Below are positions 1-6,849 of a stretch of 10,974 nucleotides of DNA, one piece after another. The notes below the pieces were generated by a model. That model saw only the letters and a list, made by a program, of their open reading frames with translations, ran no database searches and had not been told where the DNA came from. Every line of letters starts with the position of its first letter. Position 1 is the first letter of the stretch. The stretch is from Flavisolibacter sp. (GTDB lineage: Bacteria > Bacteroidota > Bacteroidia > Chitinophagales > Chitinophagaceae): NCBI GenBank assembly GCA_025936195.1, contig JAICTW010000031.1, positions 1 through 10,974 of the forward strand, read 5' to 3'. Position numbers and translations under genes: made by a program.

Positions 1-452
1 TCATCAAATTTTTTATCTACCTGCGGAGTTACAAGCATGTAAGGCGAACCAATTCCAAACAAAGCAAAGATCAGTTCCTGCAATTGCAGTGCAGCCCGTA
101 TTCCGCCCAACATTCCTGTGGAGGCTGTTGCAATGGCAAATACTTTATGATGTTGTTTGGGAAAATGGTCAAGTAAGTTTTTTAGTGCAGCGGAATAACT
201 TCCATTGTACTCAGGTGTTAATAGAATAAAGGCATTGGCGGTTAACATTCTTTCTGCTACTTCTTTGTATGGTTCAGGAGTGGCTTCAACAGAAGTAAAA
301 ACGGATTGCAATAAAGGCAATTCATTTTCTCTTACATCAATGATATTCACTTCATGATCGGTTCTGCCTTGTATTGCTTTTTTTAAGTGTAATGCTACAC
401 GGTTTGTAATGCTGCTTCCTCTGGGGCTGCCGGAAATAATTTCGATCCTCAT
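1..452 (-). CDS. NADPH-dependent FMN reductase family protein (3' end cut by window edge)
   Basis: The reverse strand reads 150 codons without a stop from an ATG at 450-452 to the left edge, so the C-terminus is missing. The N-terminus has the flavodoxin-like phosphate loop SGSPRGSS at residues 7-14, which binds the FMN phosphate in the SsuE/azoreductase-like superfamily. Residues 80-96 carry the family signature PEYNGSY followed by an AALKNLLDH helix, and a glycine pair follows at 116-117. Members are soluble cytoplasmic flavoproteins of roughly 180-200 residues that reduce FMN or quinones with NAD(P)H; the exact substrate cannot be told from sequence. It is transcribed divergently from the glycosylasparaginase gene. 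The family call is firm, the physiological role open. Confidence 0.9.
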   Translation of the reverse strand, partial: MRIEIISGSPRGSSITNRVALHLKKAIQGRTDHEVNIIDVRENELPLLQSVFTSVEATPEPYKEVAERMLTANAFILLTPEYNGSYSAALKNLLDHFPKQHHKVFAIATASTGMLGGIRAALQLQELIFALFGIGSPYMLVTPQVDKKFD

Positions 453-548
453 GTGTTGTTTACACCAACACGTTCAAATTCTATTCCTCGTTTATTCTTG
501 TGAAAGAATGTCAGAGAATGTTTCGCTGTATCTTAGTCAAAAAATTAA
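453..548. promoter_or_regulatory. Divergent intergenic control region
   Basis: These 96 bases separate two divergent start codons and must hold both promoters. On the forward strand TATCTTAG at 529-536 is a one-mismatch version of the Bacteroidota -7 box TAnnTTTG, 12 bases before the glycosylasparaginase ATG; no convincing -33 box is paired with it. Two short inverted repeats are visible: ATTCTT/AAGAAT at 494-509 with a 4-base spacer, and GTGTTG/CAACAC at 453-471 with a 7-base spacer, the latter directly before the reductase ATG. Either could be an operator or an mRNA hairpin; both are short enough to be chance. Confidence 0.4.
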
Positions 549-1562
549 ATGCTTAACCGTAGAAAATTTGTCCGGTCATCTTTGTTAAGTTCTGCCGCAG
601 TATTTTTCAATAAAACAGTTTTTGCTTCGGAAGGTTCAGTTTCTGTAAAGAATAATCCCGTTGTTATTTCTACCTGGGCTCCTAATATTAAGGCGAATGC
701 AGAAGCCTGGAAAATTTTAAGAACAAACGGAAGGGCATTGGATGCTGTTGAAGCAGGTGTGCAAATTCCGGAAGCGGATCCAAATGATCAAAGTGTAGGT
801 TATGGCGGGTTACCTGACAGGGATGGCAAGGTAACATTGGATGCCAGCATCATGGACGAGAGCGGTAATTGTGGTGCTGTTATGTTTTTAGAGAACATCA
901 TGCACCCTATAAAAGTGGCAAGGTTGGTAATGGAAAAAACACCGCATGTACAGTTGGCTGGAGAAGGCGCCTTGCAGTTTGCTTTGGCGAATGGCTTTAA
1001 AGCAGAAAACCTGTTAACACCAGAAAGTGAAAAGGTATGGAAAGATTGGCTGAAAACATCGAAGTATGATCCAATGACCATTCCGAAATTATTGGAACAA
1101 AAAAATGAACCCGGGCAACAAAATAATCACGACACGATTGGAATGCTTGCGTTAGATGCAGCAGGAAATTTAAGCGGTGCTTGCACTACAAGTGGAATGG
1201 CTTTCAAGATGAGAGGGAGAGTTGGTGATTCTCCGATCATCGGCGCCGGTTTATATGTAGATAACGAAATTGGTGCAGCTACATCAACAGGCGTAGGTGA
1301 AGAAGTGATCCGTATTTGCGGATCGCATACAGTTGTAGAATATCTGCGTCAGGGATTATCACCGGAACAAGCTTGTAAAAGAACGGTAGAAAGAATTGTA
1401 AAAAAGAGAGGAGCCGAGGCAAAAAATCTTCAGGTGGGTTTTATTGCTTTAAACAACAAAGGTGAATTTGGCGGCTACGCTTTGCAGAAAGGATTTACGT
1501 ACGCGGTGCAATCCAAAGCAGGAGTGAAGGTGTACAATTCAAAGAGTATTTTTGAGCAGTAA
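549..1562 (+). CDS. N4-(beta-N-acetylglucosaminyl)-L-asparaginase (glycosylasparaginase), Tat-exported
   Basis: This 337-residue protein is an Ntn-hydrolase that cleaves the GlcNAc-Asn bond of glycoasparagines, the last step in N-glycoprotein breakdown (EC 3.5.1.26). The decisive motif is HDTIGM at 194-199: Thr196 would become the N-terminal nucleophile after autoproteolysis between Asp195 and Thr196. The block GRVGDSPIIGAGLYVDN (223-239) with the later ATSTGVGE (244-251) forms the substrate pocket region and closely resembles the known Elizabethkingia (Flavobacterium) meningosepticum enzyme. The N-terminus has a twin-arginine signal, NRRKFVR at 3-9, a short hydrophobic stretch, and a possible cleavage site after VFA (about residue 26), so a folded periplasmic enzyme is expected. 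It leads a unit with cutC 28 bases downstream. The alternative, a plant-type isoaspartyl peptidase, fits less well because of the GRVGDSP block. Confidence 0.95.
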   Translation: MLNRRKFVRSSLLSSAAVFFNKTVFASEGSVSVKNNPVVISTWAPNIKANAEAWKILRTNGRALDAVEAGVQIPEADPNDQSVGYGGLPDRDGKVTLDASIMDESGNCGAVMFLENIMHPIKVARLVMEKTPHVQLAGEGALQFALANGFKAENLLTPESEKVWKDWLKTSKYDPMTIPKLLEQKNEPGQQNNHDTIGMLALDAAGNLSGACTTSGMAFKMRGRVGDSPIIGAGLYVDNEIGAATSTGVGEEVIRICGSHTVVEYLRQGLSPEQACKRTVERIVKKRGAEAKNLQVGFIALNNKGEFGGYALQKGFTYAVQSKAGVKVYNSKSIFEQ

Positions 1563-1590
1563 GCAATAAGACAATTCTAAATTCTTTCCG

Positions 1591-2322
1591 TTGAACTACA
1601 TTATTGAAATAGCAACAACCGATTTCACTACAACAAAAGATGCCGTGGAAGGAGGCGCCGACAGAATAGAATTGTGTTCAGCTTTAACAGAAGGCGGAAC
1701 AACTGCTTCTTTCGGAACTATAAAAAAATGCAGGGAAGCATTCAGCGTTCAGTTGTTTCCTATCATTCGAACGAGAAGCGGAGATTTTTTATATACGGAT
1801 GAAGAGTTTGAGATCATGATGAATGAGGTCAAGCTTTGCAAAGATCTGGGCTGCGATGGAATAGTGATCGGTCTGCTGAAAAAAGACGGCAATGTTGATC
1901 TGAAAAGAACATCGAAACTTATTGAGCTCGCTTATCCGTTGGAAGTAAGTTTTCATAGAGCCTTTGACCGTTGCAAAGATCCGTTTGAAGCCATGGAACA
2001 GTTGATTGAAATCGGTTGCCAGAGAATTCTTACATCAGGGCAACAACCCACGGCTCCGGAAGGCATTGACCTCATTACACAACTGGTTAAGGTTGCTGAT
2101 GAAAGAATCATCATCATGCCCGGAAGCGGCGTTCGAAAAGAGAACATCAAAGAGCTTGCAGAAAAAACAGGAGCAAAAGAATTTCATTCTTCTTTACGGG
2201 GACGACAGAAAAGCATAATGGAATTTATTCACCCTGCTTTTGCGAATAGCGCAGAAAGCTATACCAACCCTTTTATTGATCCTGCAGAAGTAAAAGCATT
2301 AAGAAACGCATTGCAATCCTGA
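1591..2322 (+). CDS. cutC: CutC family TIM-barrel protein
   Basis: This 243-residue protein matches the CutC family over its full usual length. Signatures in order are GGADRIELCS (21-30), EGGTTASFG (34-42), IIRTRSGDF (58-66), SFHRAFDR (120-127), RILTSG (145-150), MPGSGV (176-181) and EFHSSLR (197-203), which are the strand-end motifs lining the mouth of a TIM barrel. The start is a TTG; it is chosen because the first strand (NYIIEIA) begins at once, as in the family, and no ATG lies nearby in frame. CutC was named for a copper-tolerance phenotype in Escherichia coli, later traced largely to the MicL small RNA encoded in the same locus, so the true enzymatic role is unsettled. Its place behind glycosylasparaginase suggests a sugar or glycoasparagine-related job here, which is inference. 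Confidence 0.93.
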   Translation: MNYIIEIATTDFTTTKDAVEGGADRIELCSALTEGGTTASFGTIKKCREAFSVQLFPIIRTRSGDFLYTDEEFEIMMNEVKLCKDLGCDGIVIGLLKKDGNVDLKRTSKLIELAYPLEVSFHRAFDRCKDPFEAMEQLIEIGCQRILTSGQQPTAPEGIDLITQLVKVADERIIIMPGSGVRKENIKELAEKTGAKEFHSSLRGRQKSIMEFIHPAFANSAESYTNPFIDPAEVKALRNALQS

Positions 2323-2327
2323 ACTAA

Positions 2328-2840
2328 GTGAATCTTCGCGAAGAAATGTTGAAGGAACATTCCAAAACACATGCATTGAAAATTGCAAATTATGCCTGTG
2401 CATCGCAAAGCAATTTTAAAAAGTTAATGCAATGCTTTCTGGATGATGAGTATCGTTTGGCACAAAGAGCTGCCTGGAGTGTAAACTGGGCGGCACGGAA
2501 AAAACCTGAAATGATTGTTCCGCACATTAAAGAGCTTGTCTCCGTATTGCATAAAAAAAATGTTCATAATTCGGTGGTACGAAATTCTGTGAGAGTGTTG
2601 CAGGATATTGATATTCCCGAAGCATTTCATGGCGAAGTAATGGATGCCTGTTTTCAATTTTTAGAAAACCCTTCCACACCTGTTGCCATTAAAGCATTTT
2701 CATTAACCATTTTGTTCAATCTCTCTCGAAGATATCCTGAAATCAAACCTAAATTAAAATTAATCATCGAAGATTGCCAGAATCAGGAAACGCCGGGCAT
2801 TCAAAACCAGAGCAAGCAAGATTTTACCGCAGCTTTGTAA
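2328..2840 (+). CDS. Small HEAT-repeat-like helical protein
   Basis: The 170-residue product is all-helical in character with no signal peptide or membrane segment. Three helical-pair repeats of HEAT type can be read at about 39-75 (RLAQRAAWSVNWAARKKP followed by a second helix), 80-112 (VVRNSVRVLQDIDIP followed by a second helix) and 115-149 (VAIKAFSLTILFNLSRRYP followed by a second helix), and the last 20 residues look disordered. HEAT repeats act as protein-binding scaffolds; no catalytic residues are evident. The start used is a GTG 5 bases after the cutC stop, which implies translational coupling; an in-frame ATG at 2346 would give a protein 6 residues shorter. It is the last gene of the rightward unit. 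I do not recognise a named family beyond the repeat fold. Confidence 0.75.
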   Translation: MNLREEMLKEHSKTHALKIANYACASQSNFKKLMQCFLDDEYRLAQRAAWSVNWAARKKPEMIVPHIKELVSVLHKKNVHNSVVRNSVRVLQDIDIPEAFHGEVMDACFQFLENPSTPVAIKAFSLTILFNLSRRYPEIKPKLKLIIEDCQNQETPGIQNQSKQDFTAAL

Positions 2841-2981
2841 TCTTTAAGTAGTGCCGGAACTAAGGCTTGTTAAAAAAAATTCTTTTGGAAATTCTTACCA
2901 GTTTCCCCGAAAATACTTCGTAATATTACAATACAGCAGTCACCTGTTGAAAACGTTTGATTAACTTATAAAATACCTGGA

Positions 2982-3098
2982 ATGTTAAAGAAATTATTAT
3001 CGCTCTTACTTGGAGGAAGACAACCCAAACCGGCCTATGCCTACGTTCCCAAGCCGCAGAATAATAAGCTGCCGCAAAAATCGAAAAACCAAAACTAA
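2982..3098 (+). CDS. Candidate 38-residue cationic small protein
   Basis: An ATG-to-TAA frame encodes MLKKLLSLLLGG followed by a Pro/Lys/Asn/Gln-rich tail (RQPKPAYAYVPKP and onward). It has eight Lys/Arg and no acidic residue, with an amphipathic or hydrophobic first 10 residues. The stop lies 8 bases before a textbook terminator at 3107-3130, and an AT-rich stretch precedes the start, so this looks like a short independent transcript. Possible readings are a membrane-associated micropeptide, a cationic peptide, or a secreted peptide with a GG site at 11-12; none can be proved here. The alternative is a small non-coding RNA whose frame is accidental. I recognise no family. Confidence 0.5.
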   Translation: MLKKLLSLLLGGRQPKPAYAYVPKPQNNKLPQKSKNQN

Positions 3099-3106
3099 AA
3101 TATTTG

Positions 3107-3130
3107 AATCCCGCTGATGCGGGATTTTTT
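3107..3130 (+). terminator. Rho-independent terminator after the small ORF
   Basis: The stem AATCCCGC / GCGGGATT (8 bp, no mismatch) closes a TGAT loop and runs into a T tract on the forward strand. It would end the 38-residue ORF transcript and any read-through from the glycosylasparaginase-cutC-HEAT unit, for which I see no nearer terminator. Confidence 0.88.
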
Positions 3131-3285
3131 GATCACAGATTAAGAGGATTATCAATTGAATTCAAGGACTTTTTTGTGTAGTGAGAGTGCTAGAAAATGA
3201 AAGTTTATGTCTGGTTTCCTTTAGTGCTTTTATTTTTTTAAAAAGCCTCACACTCGTGAAGCAATTCTAATTCTTTATTTCCTGA
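3131..3285. other. Convergent intergenic remainder, no gene seen
   Basis: AT-rich spacer between the forward-strand terminator and the 3' end of the leftward class I aldolase gene. It contains only the aldolase terminator at 3240-3262 and a 14-codon hydrophobic frame at 3197-3241 that I do not regard as a gene. Confidence 0.6.
3240..3262 (-). terminator. Rho-independent terminator of the class I aldolase gene
   Basis: On the reverse strand GCTTCAC and GTGAGGC pair (7 bp with one G-T wobble) around the loop GAGT, then TTTTT follows. It lies 23 bases after the fbaB stop codon and faces the forward-strand terminator at 3107-3130, so the two transcription units converge here. Confidence 0.75.
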
Positions 3286-4338
3286 TCAGGCAATCGTAAT
3301 ACTCTTATCCAAATAAACATCCTGAATAGCCTGTAACATTTGCACACCATCTTCGAACGGACGTTGAAATGCTTTTCTTCCAAGGATCAGCCCCATACCG
3401 CCGGCACGTTTATTAATGACTGCAGTTGCTACGGCATCTGCTAAATCGCTTTCACCTTTGCTTTCACCGCCGCTATTGATCAAACCAACACGGCCGCTGT
3501 AACAATTCAATACCTGATAACGGGTGAGATCAATAGGATGATCGGACGTTAATTTGGAATAAACCAAGGGACTGGTTTTACCATGTTTGGTTGCATTATA
3601 ACCACCATTATTGGTAGGTAATTTTTGCTTGATGATATCTGCCTGTAAAGTAACACCCAGATGATTGGCCTGTCCGGTTAAATCGGCAGCTGAATGGTAA
3701 TCCACACCATCAACTTTAAAACCGCTGTTGCGCAAATAACACCAAAGAATGGTTGTCATTCCCAACTCATGTGCACACTGAAATGCTTCGGCAACTTCTT
3801 TCAATTGTCTTGCACTTTCTGCACTGCCCCAATAAATAGTGGCACCTACTGCCACGGCACCCATGTCCCATGCACTTTTAATAGTGCCGAACATCGTTTG
3901 GTCATAACGGTTAGGCAAGCTCAAAAGTTCGTTGTGGTTGATCTTTACAACAAAAGGAATTTTATGAGCATACTTACGACTCATAATTCCCAATACGCCA
4001 TAAGTTGATGCCACTGCATTACAGCCACCCTCAATAGCAAGTTTGATGATACTTTCAGGATTGAAATAAATAGGATTAGGAGCGAAGGAGGCACCGGCAC
4101 TGTGTTCAATTCCCTGATCAACCGGAAAGATGCTGCAGTAACCTGTACCGGCCAGGCGTCCGTGATTCAACAGGTTTTGTAAACTGCGCAACACCTGATT
4201 GCTGCGGTTACTGTTGATCCAGATATCATCAACATGATTGGGAGAAGGAAGATGCAGTGTTGATTTGTCAATGGTTTTGCAGGTGTGGTTCAAAAGGTAG
4301 TCGGCTTTGCTGCCAAGTAACTCAGTGATTTTCGACAT
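3286..4338 (-). CDS. fbaB: Class I fructose-bisphosphate aldolase (FbaB/DhnA type)
   Basis: The 350-residue protein has the same length as E. coli FbaB and resembles it from end to end as I recall that sequence. It splits fructose 1,6-bisphosphate to glyceraldehyde 3-phosphate and dihydroxyacetone phosphate through a Schiff base, without metal. Visible blocks are GRLAGTGY (60-67), [14 protein letters not shown] (72-85), [20 protein letters not shown] (110-129), [11 protein letters not shown] (162-172), [17 protein letters not shown] (212-228), DIIKQK (234-239) with Lys237 as the Schiff-base lysine, and [18 protein letters not shown] (310-327) binding phosphate. The ATG at 4336-4338 is preferred over an in-frame TTG at 4372-4374 because it gives the family N-terminus and because that TTG falls inside a promoter box. 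It appears monocistronic, with its own promoter and terminator. Confidence 0.96.
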   Translation of the reverse strand: MSKITELLGSKADYLLNHTCKTIDKSTLHLPSPNHVDDIWINSNRSNQVLRSLQNLLNHGRLAGTGYCSIFPVDQGIEHSAGASFAPNPIYFNPESIIKLAIEGGCNAVASTYGVLGIMSRKYAHKIPFVVKINHNELLSLPNRYDQTMFGTIKSAWDMGAVAVGATIYWGSAESARQLKEVAEAFQCAHELGMTTILWCYLRNSGFKVDGVDYHSAADLTGQANHLGVTLQADIIKQKLPTNNGGYNATKHGKTSPLVYSKLTSDHPIDLTRYQVLNCYSGRVGLINSGGESKGESDLADAVATAVINKRAGGMGLILGRKAFQRPFEDGVQMLQAIQDVYLDKSITIA

Positions 4339-4371
4339 AACTAAGGGTTTTGCAATCGTTAATAAGAAGGG

Positions 4372-4379
4372 CAAAGATA
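4372..4379 (-). promoter_or_regulatory. Putative -7 promoter box of fbaB (TATCTTTG)
   Basis: On the reverse strand TATCTTTG fits the Bacteroidota consensus TAnnTTTG exactly and stands 33 bases before the fbaB ATG. No clear TTG/TTTG -33 element is seen at the usual spacing of about 19 bases upstream. The identical octamer occurs upstream of the class II aldolase gene at 6619-6626. Confidence 0.55.
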
Positions 4380-4442
4380 ACCGCAGATTAGTAGGATAAA
4401 AAAGGATTTAAGAGATATCAAACCTTAATACACAGATAAGTT

Positions 4443-5327
4443 TTACCTGTGATACTGCAGCATCCACTCATAAATGTTCAGATTATTTTCTTTGAACGAA
4501 GGATTATAGGTTTGGGTCCATCCTTCATGCGTAGTTCCGTTGAATATGGTGAGCTTTGGTAAAGGGATCATTGAGGGATTGGAATTTTTTAGAAGATCAT
4601 ACGCATCGGTGATCCACGATAAAGGACAGGTATTGTCGGCGTTATTATGTGTGGACCAAATTGGTAAATTAGAAGAAGCGATCACGCTTGCCTTGGCAGC
4701 ATCTATTTTGAAATCATCGCTGGTTTCCTTGATATAGGCGGCTATTGGTACTATGGCTGCTATTTTCTGAACATAGCTGTTATTATTCCCAACATAATTC
4801 CAACATTGGCCGCCGCCAATACTTAAGCCGGTGAGGTAAATACGTGAAGCATCCACTCTGTAATTCTGTTTTGCGTACTCAATTAAAGTGTTGATCTCAT
4901 CAACATACGGAGCATCAGAAGATGTGAATTGTGGAGCAATAATAATGAATCTGTATGTTTTGCCATTCACCGTAAAAGAAGTGGGGAAATCACCATTTTT
5001 TACATGCTTCAACGGGCCATTTACTAACACCTTGCTCAAAGCACTCGAGTCGCTCCCAATTTCACCTCCACCGTGAAAAAAGATAAGCAAAGGATATTTT
5101 GTATTGGGTGCATCTGTCAGGTAACCTTCCGGTAAATATTCATAAAACCCTTTACAGTGTGGAGAGATATTGGCAACTCTCGGCGCCAGGCTGTAGGAAC
5201 TAGCTACCGGATTGCTAACGGTATTGCTTACTGCTTTTTCTTTCTTGCAACCGAATGTAAGGGTAGCAATAATGATTAGTGCCCATTGTTTCGGCAACAC
5301 CTTGTGAATGCTGAAAGGAAGCTTCAT
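4443..5327 (-). CDS. Alpha/beta-hydrolase esterase, probable lipoprotein
   Basis: From the ATG at 5325-5327 the product has 294 residues. Residues 1-27 form a signal peptide: basic start (MKLPFSIHK), hydrophobic core WALIIIATLTFG and Cys27 followed by KKEK, a loose lipobox. The mature part is an alpha/beta-hydrolase of the PHB-depolymerase/feruloyl-esterase-like type: oxyanion segment LIFFHGGGE (about 81-89), nucleophile elbow GLSIGGG with Ser169, probable Asp231 in HNNADNTCP, and His267 in TTHEGW. It would cleave an ester outside the inner membrane; the substrate is unknown. A frame extending to a TTG at 5397-5399 is rejected because it buries the signal peptide. An ATG six bases upstream (5331-5333) is an equal alternative. 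TATAAAATTTG at 5381-5391 (reverse strand) may be an imperfect promoter. No clear terminator follows before fbaB. Confidence 0.85.
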   Translation of the reverse strand: MKLPFSIHKVLPKQWALIIIATLTFGCKKEKAVSNTVSNPVASSYSLAPRVANISPHCKGFYEYLPEGYLTDAPNTKYPLLIFFHGGGEIGSDSSALSKVLVNGPLKHVKNGDFPTSFTVNGKTYRFIIIAPQFTSSDAPYVDEINTLIEYAKQNYRVDASRIYLTGLSIGGGQCWNYVGNNNSYVQKIAAIVPIAAYIKETSDDFKIDAAKASVIASSNLPIWSTHNNADNTCPLSWITDAYDLLKNSNPSMIPLPKLTIFNGTTHEGWTQTYNPSFKENNLNIYEWMLQYHR

Positions 5328-5452
5328 TGGCATGCTGATTCTGGTGAATGTATCTAAAAAATGCAGGTGCAGAATCCTTTCAAATTTTATACCATGCAAC
5401 GCATACCCGGTGCATTTTTTTCTGTTGCATTCAGTCTAAAGTAGCTTTTAAT

Positions 5453-5481
5453 AAAAAGTCCCGCTTTGACGGGACTTTTTT
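5453..5481 (-). terminator. Rho-independent terminator of the class II aldolase gene
   Basis: AAAAAGTCCCG and CGGGACTTTTT pair perfectly over 11 bp with a 6-base loop. It begins 3 bases after the aldolase stop codon. Because A and T runs flank both sides it could work in both directions, but only a leftward gene ends here. It separates the aldolase from the esterase, which therefore needs its own promoter. Confidence 0.88.
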
Positions 5482-5483
5482 AC

Positions 5484-6551
5484 TTACGCATTCCGGTTTA
5501 TGCAATTCAAATCTTCAAATGCTATTTGCAGTCGCTTGCCGAAACTTTCTTCAGCTTTGCGAAGCCATACTCTTGGATCGTAATATTTTTTATTAGGTTT
5601 ATCTTCTCCTTCCGGATTACCCAATTGCCCTTGCAGATAAGCTTCATTCTTCTTGTAGAAACCCAAAACCCCTTCCCAGAATGCCCATTGCAGATCAGTG
5701 TCTAAATTCATTTTGATAGCACCGTAACTGATCGCTTCACGAATTTGATGCTGAGGCGAACCACTGCCACCATGAAATACGAAATAGACAGGCTTGTCTT
5801 TAGTTTGATAATGCTGTTGAATATATTTTTGACTGTTCAATAAAATATCAGGTCTTAATTCCACATTGCCTGGTTTGTAAACACCATGCACATTACCAAA
5901 AGCTGCCGCAATGGTGAACAGGTTTCCAACCTTGCCCAATTCTTCATACGCATAAGCAACTTCTTTTGGCTGTGTGTAAAGTTTGTCGTTTTCAACACCG
6001 CTGTTGTCAACGCCATCTTCTTCACCACCAGTAACACCTAATTCAATTTCAATGGACATACCTAACGGCGCCATTCTTTTATAGAATTGCACAGAGGTTT
6101 CAACATTTTCTTCAATAGGCTCTTCAGAAAGATCAAGCATGTGAGAAGAGAAAAGCGGTTGACCTTTTTCTTTGAAAAATTGTTCACCGGCATCAAGCAA
6201 TCCGCTGATCCAGGGCAACCATTTTTTGGCAGCATGATCGGTATGCAACACTACAGGCACACCGTAATATTTAGCTACGTTGTGAATATGCAGGGCGCCG
6301 GAAACACCGCCGGAAATATTTCCCTGCAGTTTATCGTTCGGCATTCCTTTACCCGCAATGAACTGTGCACCGCCATTGGAAAACTGAATGATGATGGGAG
6401 AGTTGACTTTAGCTGCCGTTTCTAAAGCAGCGTTAATGCTGTCGGTTCCAATAGTATTAACAGCAGGTAATGCGAAACTGTTTTGTTTGGCATCCTTATA
6501 AAGTGCTTCCAGTTCTTTACCAAAAAGCACTCCGGGTTTGTATTTACTCAT
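5484..6551 (-). CDS. fbaA: Class II (zinc-dependent) fructose-bisphosphate aldolase, FbaA type
   Basis: The 355-residue protein belongs to the class IIA group typified by E. coli FbaA (359 residues). It performs reversible cleavage of fructose 1,6-bisphosphate using Zn2+. Visible residues are the block VVLHTDHAAKKWLPW (100-114) with catalytic Asp105 and zinc ligand His106, IEIELGVTGGEEDGVDN (167-183) with the conserved glutamates, FGNVHGVYKPG (218-228) with zinc ligand His222, FVFHGGSGSP (257-266) with zinc ligand His260 and the phosphate-binding loop, and KMNLDTDLQWAFW (280-292). No active-site residue seems lost. The gene has a promoter box 67 bases upstream and a strong terminator immediately downstream, so it is probably monocistronic. 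It is the likely main glycolytic aldolase, with the class I enzyme nearby as partner or backup; that division is inference. Confidence 0.97.
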   Translation of the reverse strand: MSKYKPGVLFGKELEALYKDAKQNSFALPAVNTIGTDSINAALETAAKVNSPIIIQFSNGGAQFIAGKGMPNDKLQGNISGGVSGALHIHNVAKYYGVPVVLHTDHAAKKWLPWISGLLDAGEQFFKEKGQPLFSSHMLDLSEEPIEENVETSVQFYKRMAPLGMSIEIELGVTGGEEDGVDNSGVENDKLYTQPKEVAYAYEELGKVGNLFTIAAAFGNVHGVYKPGNVELRPDILLNSQKYIQQHYQTKDKPVYFVFHGGSGSPQHQIREAISYGAIKMNLDTDLQWAFWEGVLGFYKKNEAYLQGQLGNPEGEDKPNKKYYDPRVWLRKAEESFGKRLQIAFEDLNCINRNA

Positions 6552-6618
6552 TTTGTCTTTTGAGTTTTAGTGATTTAAAATCTACCCAAAAGCAAAACAA
6601 TCGTTTACTGAAGTGGCG

Positions 6619-6626
6619 CAAAGATA
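6619..6626 (-). promoter_or_regulatory. Putative -7 promoter box of the class II aldolase gene (TATCTTTG)
   Basis: TATCTTTG on the reverse strand matches the Bacteroidota TAnnTTTG box and lies 67 bases before the ATG, predicting a leader of about 60 bases. A -33 TTG element is not evident. It is the same octamer as the one before fbaB. Confidence 0.5.
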
Positions 6627-6680
6627 ATGTATGAAATGAGATTTAATAATCTGAGAAAAATCAGGGAGGAAAATGATTTG

Positions 6681-6734
6681 GCGCCGATTGGAGAGACTAT
6701 TATGAGCCAATCTCCACATTGTTATAATAGGCGC
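6681..6734. repeat. Nested inverted repeat with an asymmetric bulge
   Basis: The continuous left arm GCGCCGATTGG (6681-6691) pairs with two separated right arms: GATTGG with CCAATC (6707-6712) and GCGCC with GGCGC (6730-6734), leaving a 17-base bulge. It lies about 130 bases upstream of the class II aldolase start and beyond the end of the kinase-like gene. It could be an RNA structure, a regulator site or an eroded repeat. Confidence 0.4.
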
Positions 6735-6754
6735 TCAATTATCAATGCAGATGA

Positions 6755-6778
6755 CTAAAATAAAAAGCAAGGTGCTTT
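6755..6778 (-). terminator. Possible terminator of the kinase-like gene
   Basis: On the reverse strand AAAGCA and TGCTTT pair (6 bp) around a CCT loop and are followed by TTATTTTAG. It lies about 70 bases after the stop codon of the kinase-like gene. The stem is short and AT-rich, so the call is tentative. Confidence 0.45.
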
Positions 6779-6849
6779 AAAGAATAGCTGAAGAAAGAAA
6801 AGAAGCTCTGCTCTATCCCGATGGCGATCGAATCCTTACTGCGGCGGGC

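Larger units (their letters stand above)
6552..6849. other. Intergenic region of about 300 bases with leader, inverted repeats and terminator, no gene seen
   Basis: This gap holds the aldolase leader and promoter box (6552-6626), a nested inverted repeat at 6681-6734, and a possible terminator for the kinase-like gene at 6755-6778. I find no convincing reading frame on either strand. The last 50 bases before 6850 are more GC-rich (for example GCGGCGGGCC) but show no clear structure. Confidence 0.6.

Noticed and set aside
800..1081. Antisense frame of 93 codons within the glycosylasparaginase gene
   Set aside because: It overlaps conserved coding sequence and its translation lacks any domain feature, so it is a shadow of the real gene.
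3197..3241. A 14-codon hydrophobic frame (MKVYVWFPLVLLFF) in the convergent gap
   Set aside because: Too short, no start-site signals, and its end merges into the A/T tract of the fbaB terminator; chance is the simplest reading.
4339..4374. N-terminal extension of fbaB by 12 residues from a TTG
   Set aside because: The family N-terminus begins at the ATG 4336-4338, and the TTG is part of the TATCTTTG promoter box.
5328..5399. N-terminal extension of the esterase by 24 residues from a TTG
   Set aside because: It would place a hydrophilic stretch in front of a clear lipoprotein signal peptide and destroy export.
6721..6730. TATAAT-like sequence on the forward strand
   Set aside because: No forward gene follows, and Bacteroidota primary sigma factors use TAnnTTTG rather than TATAAT.
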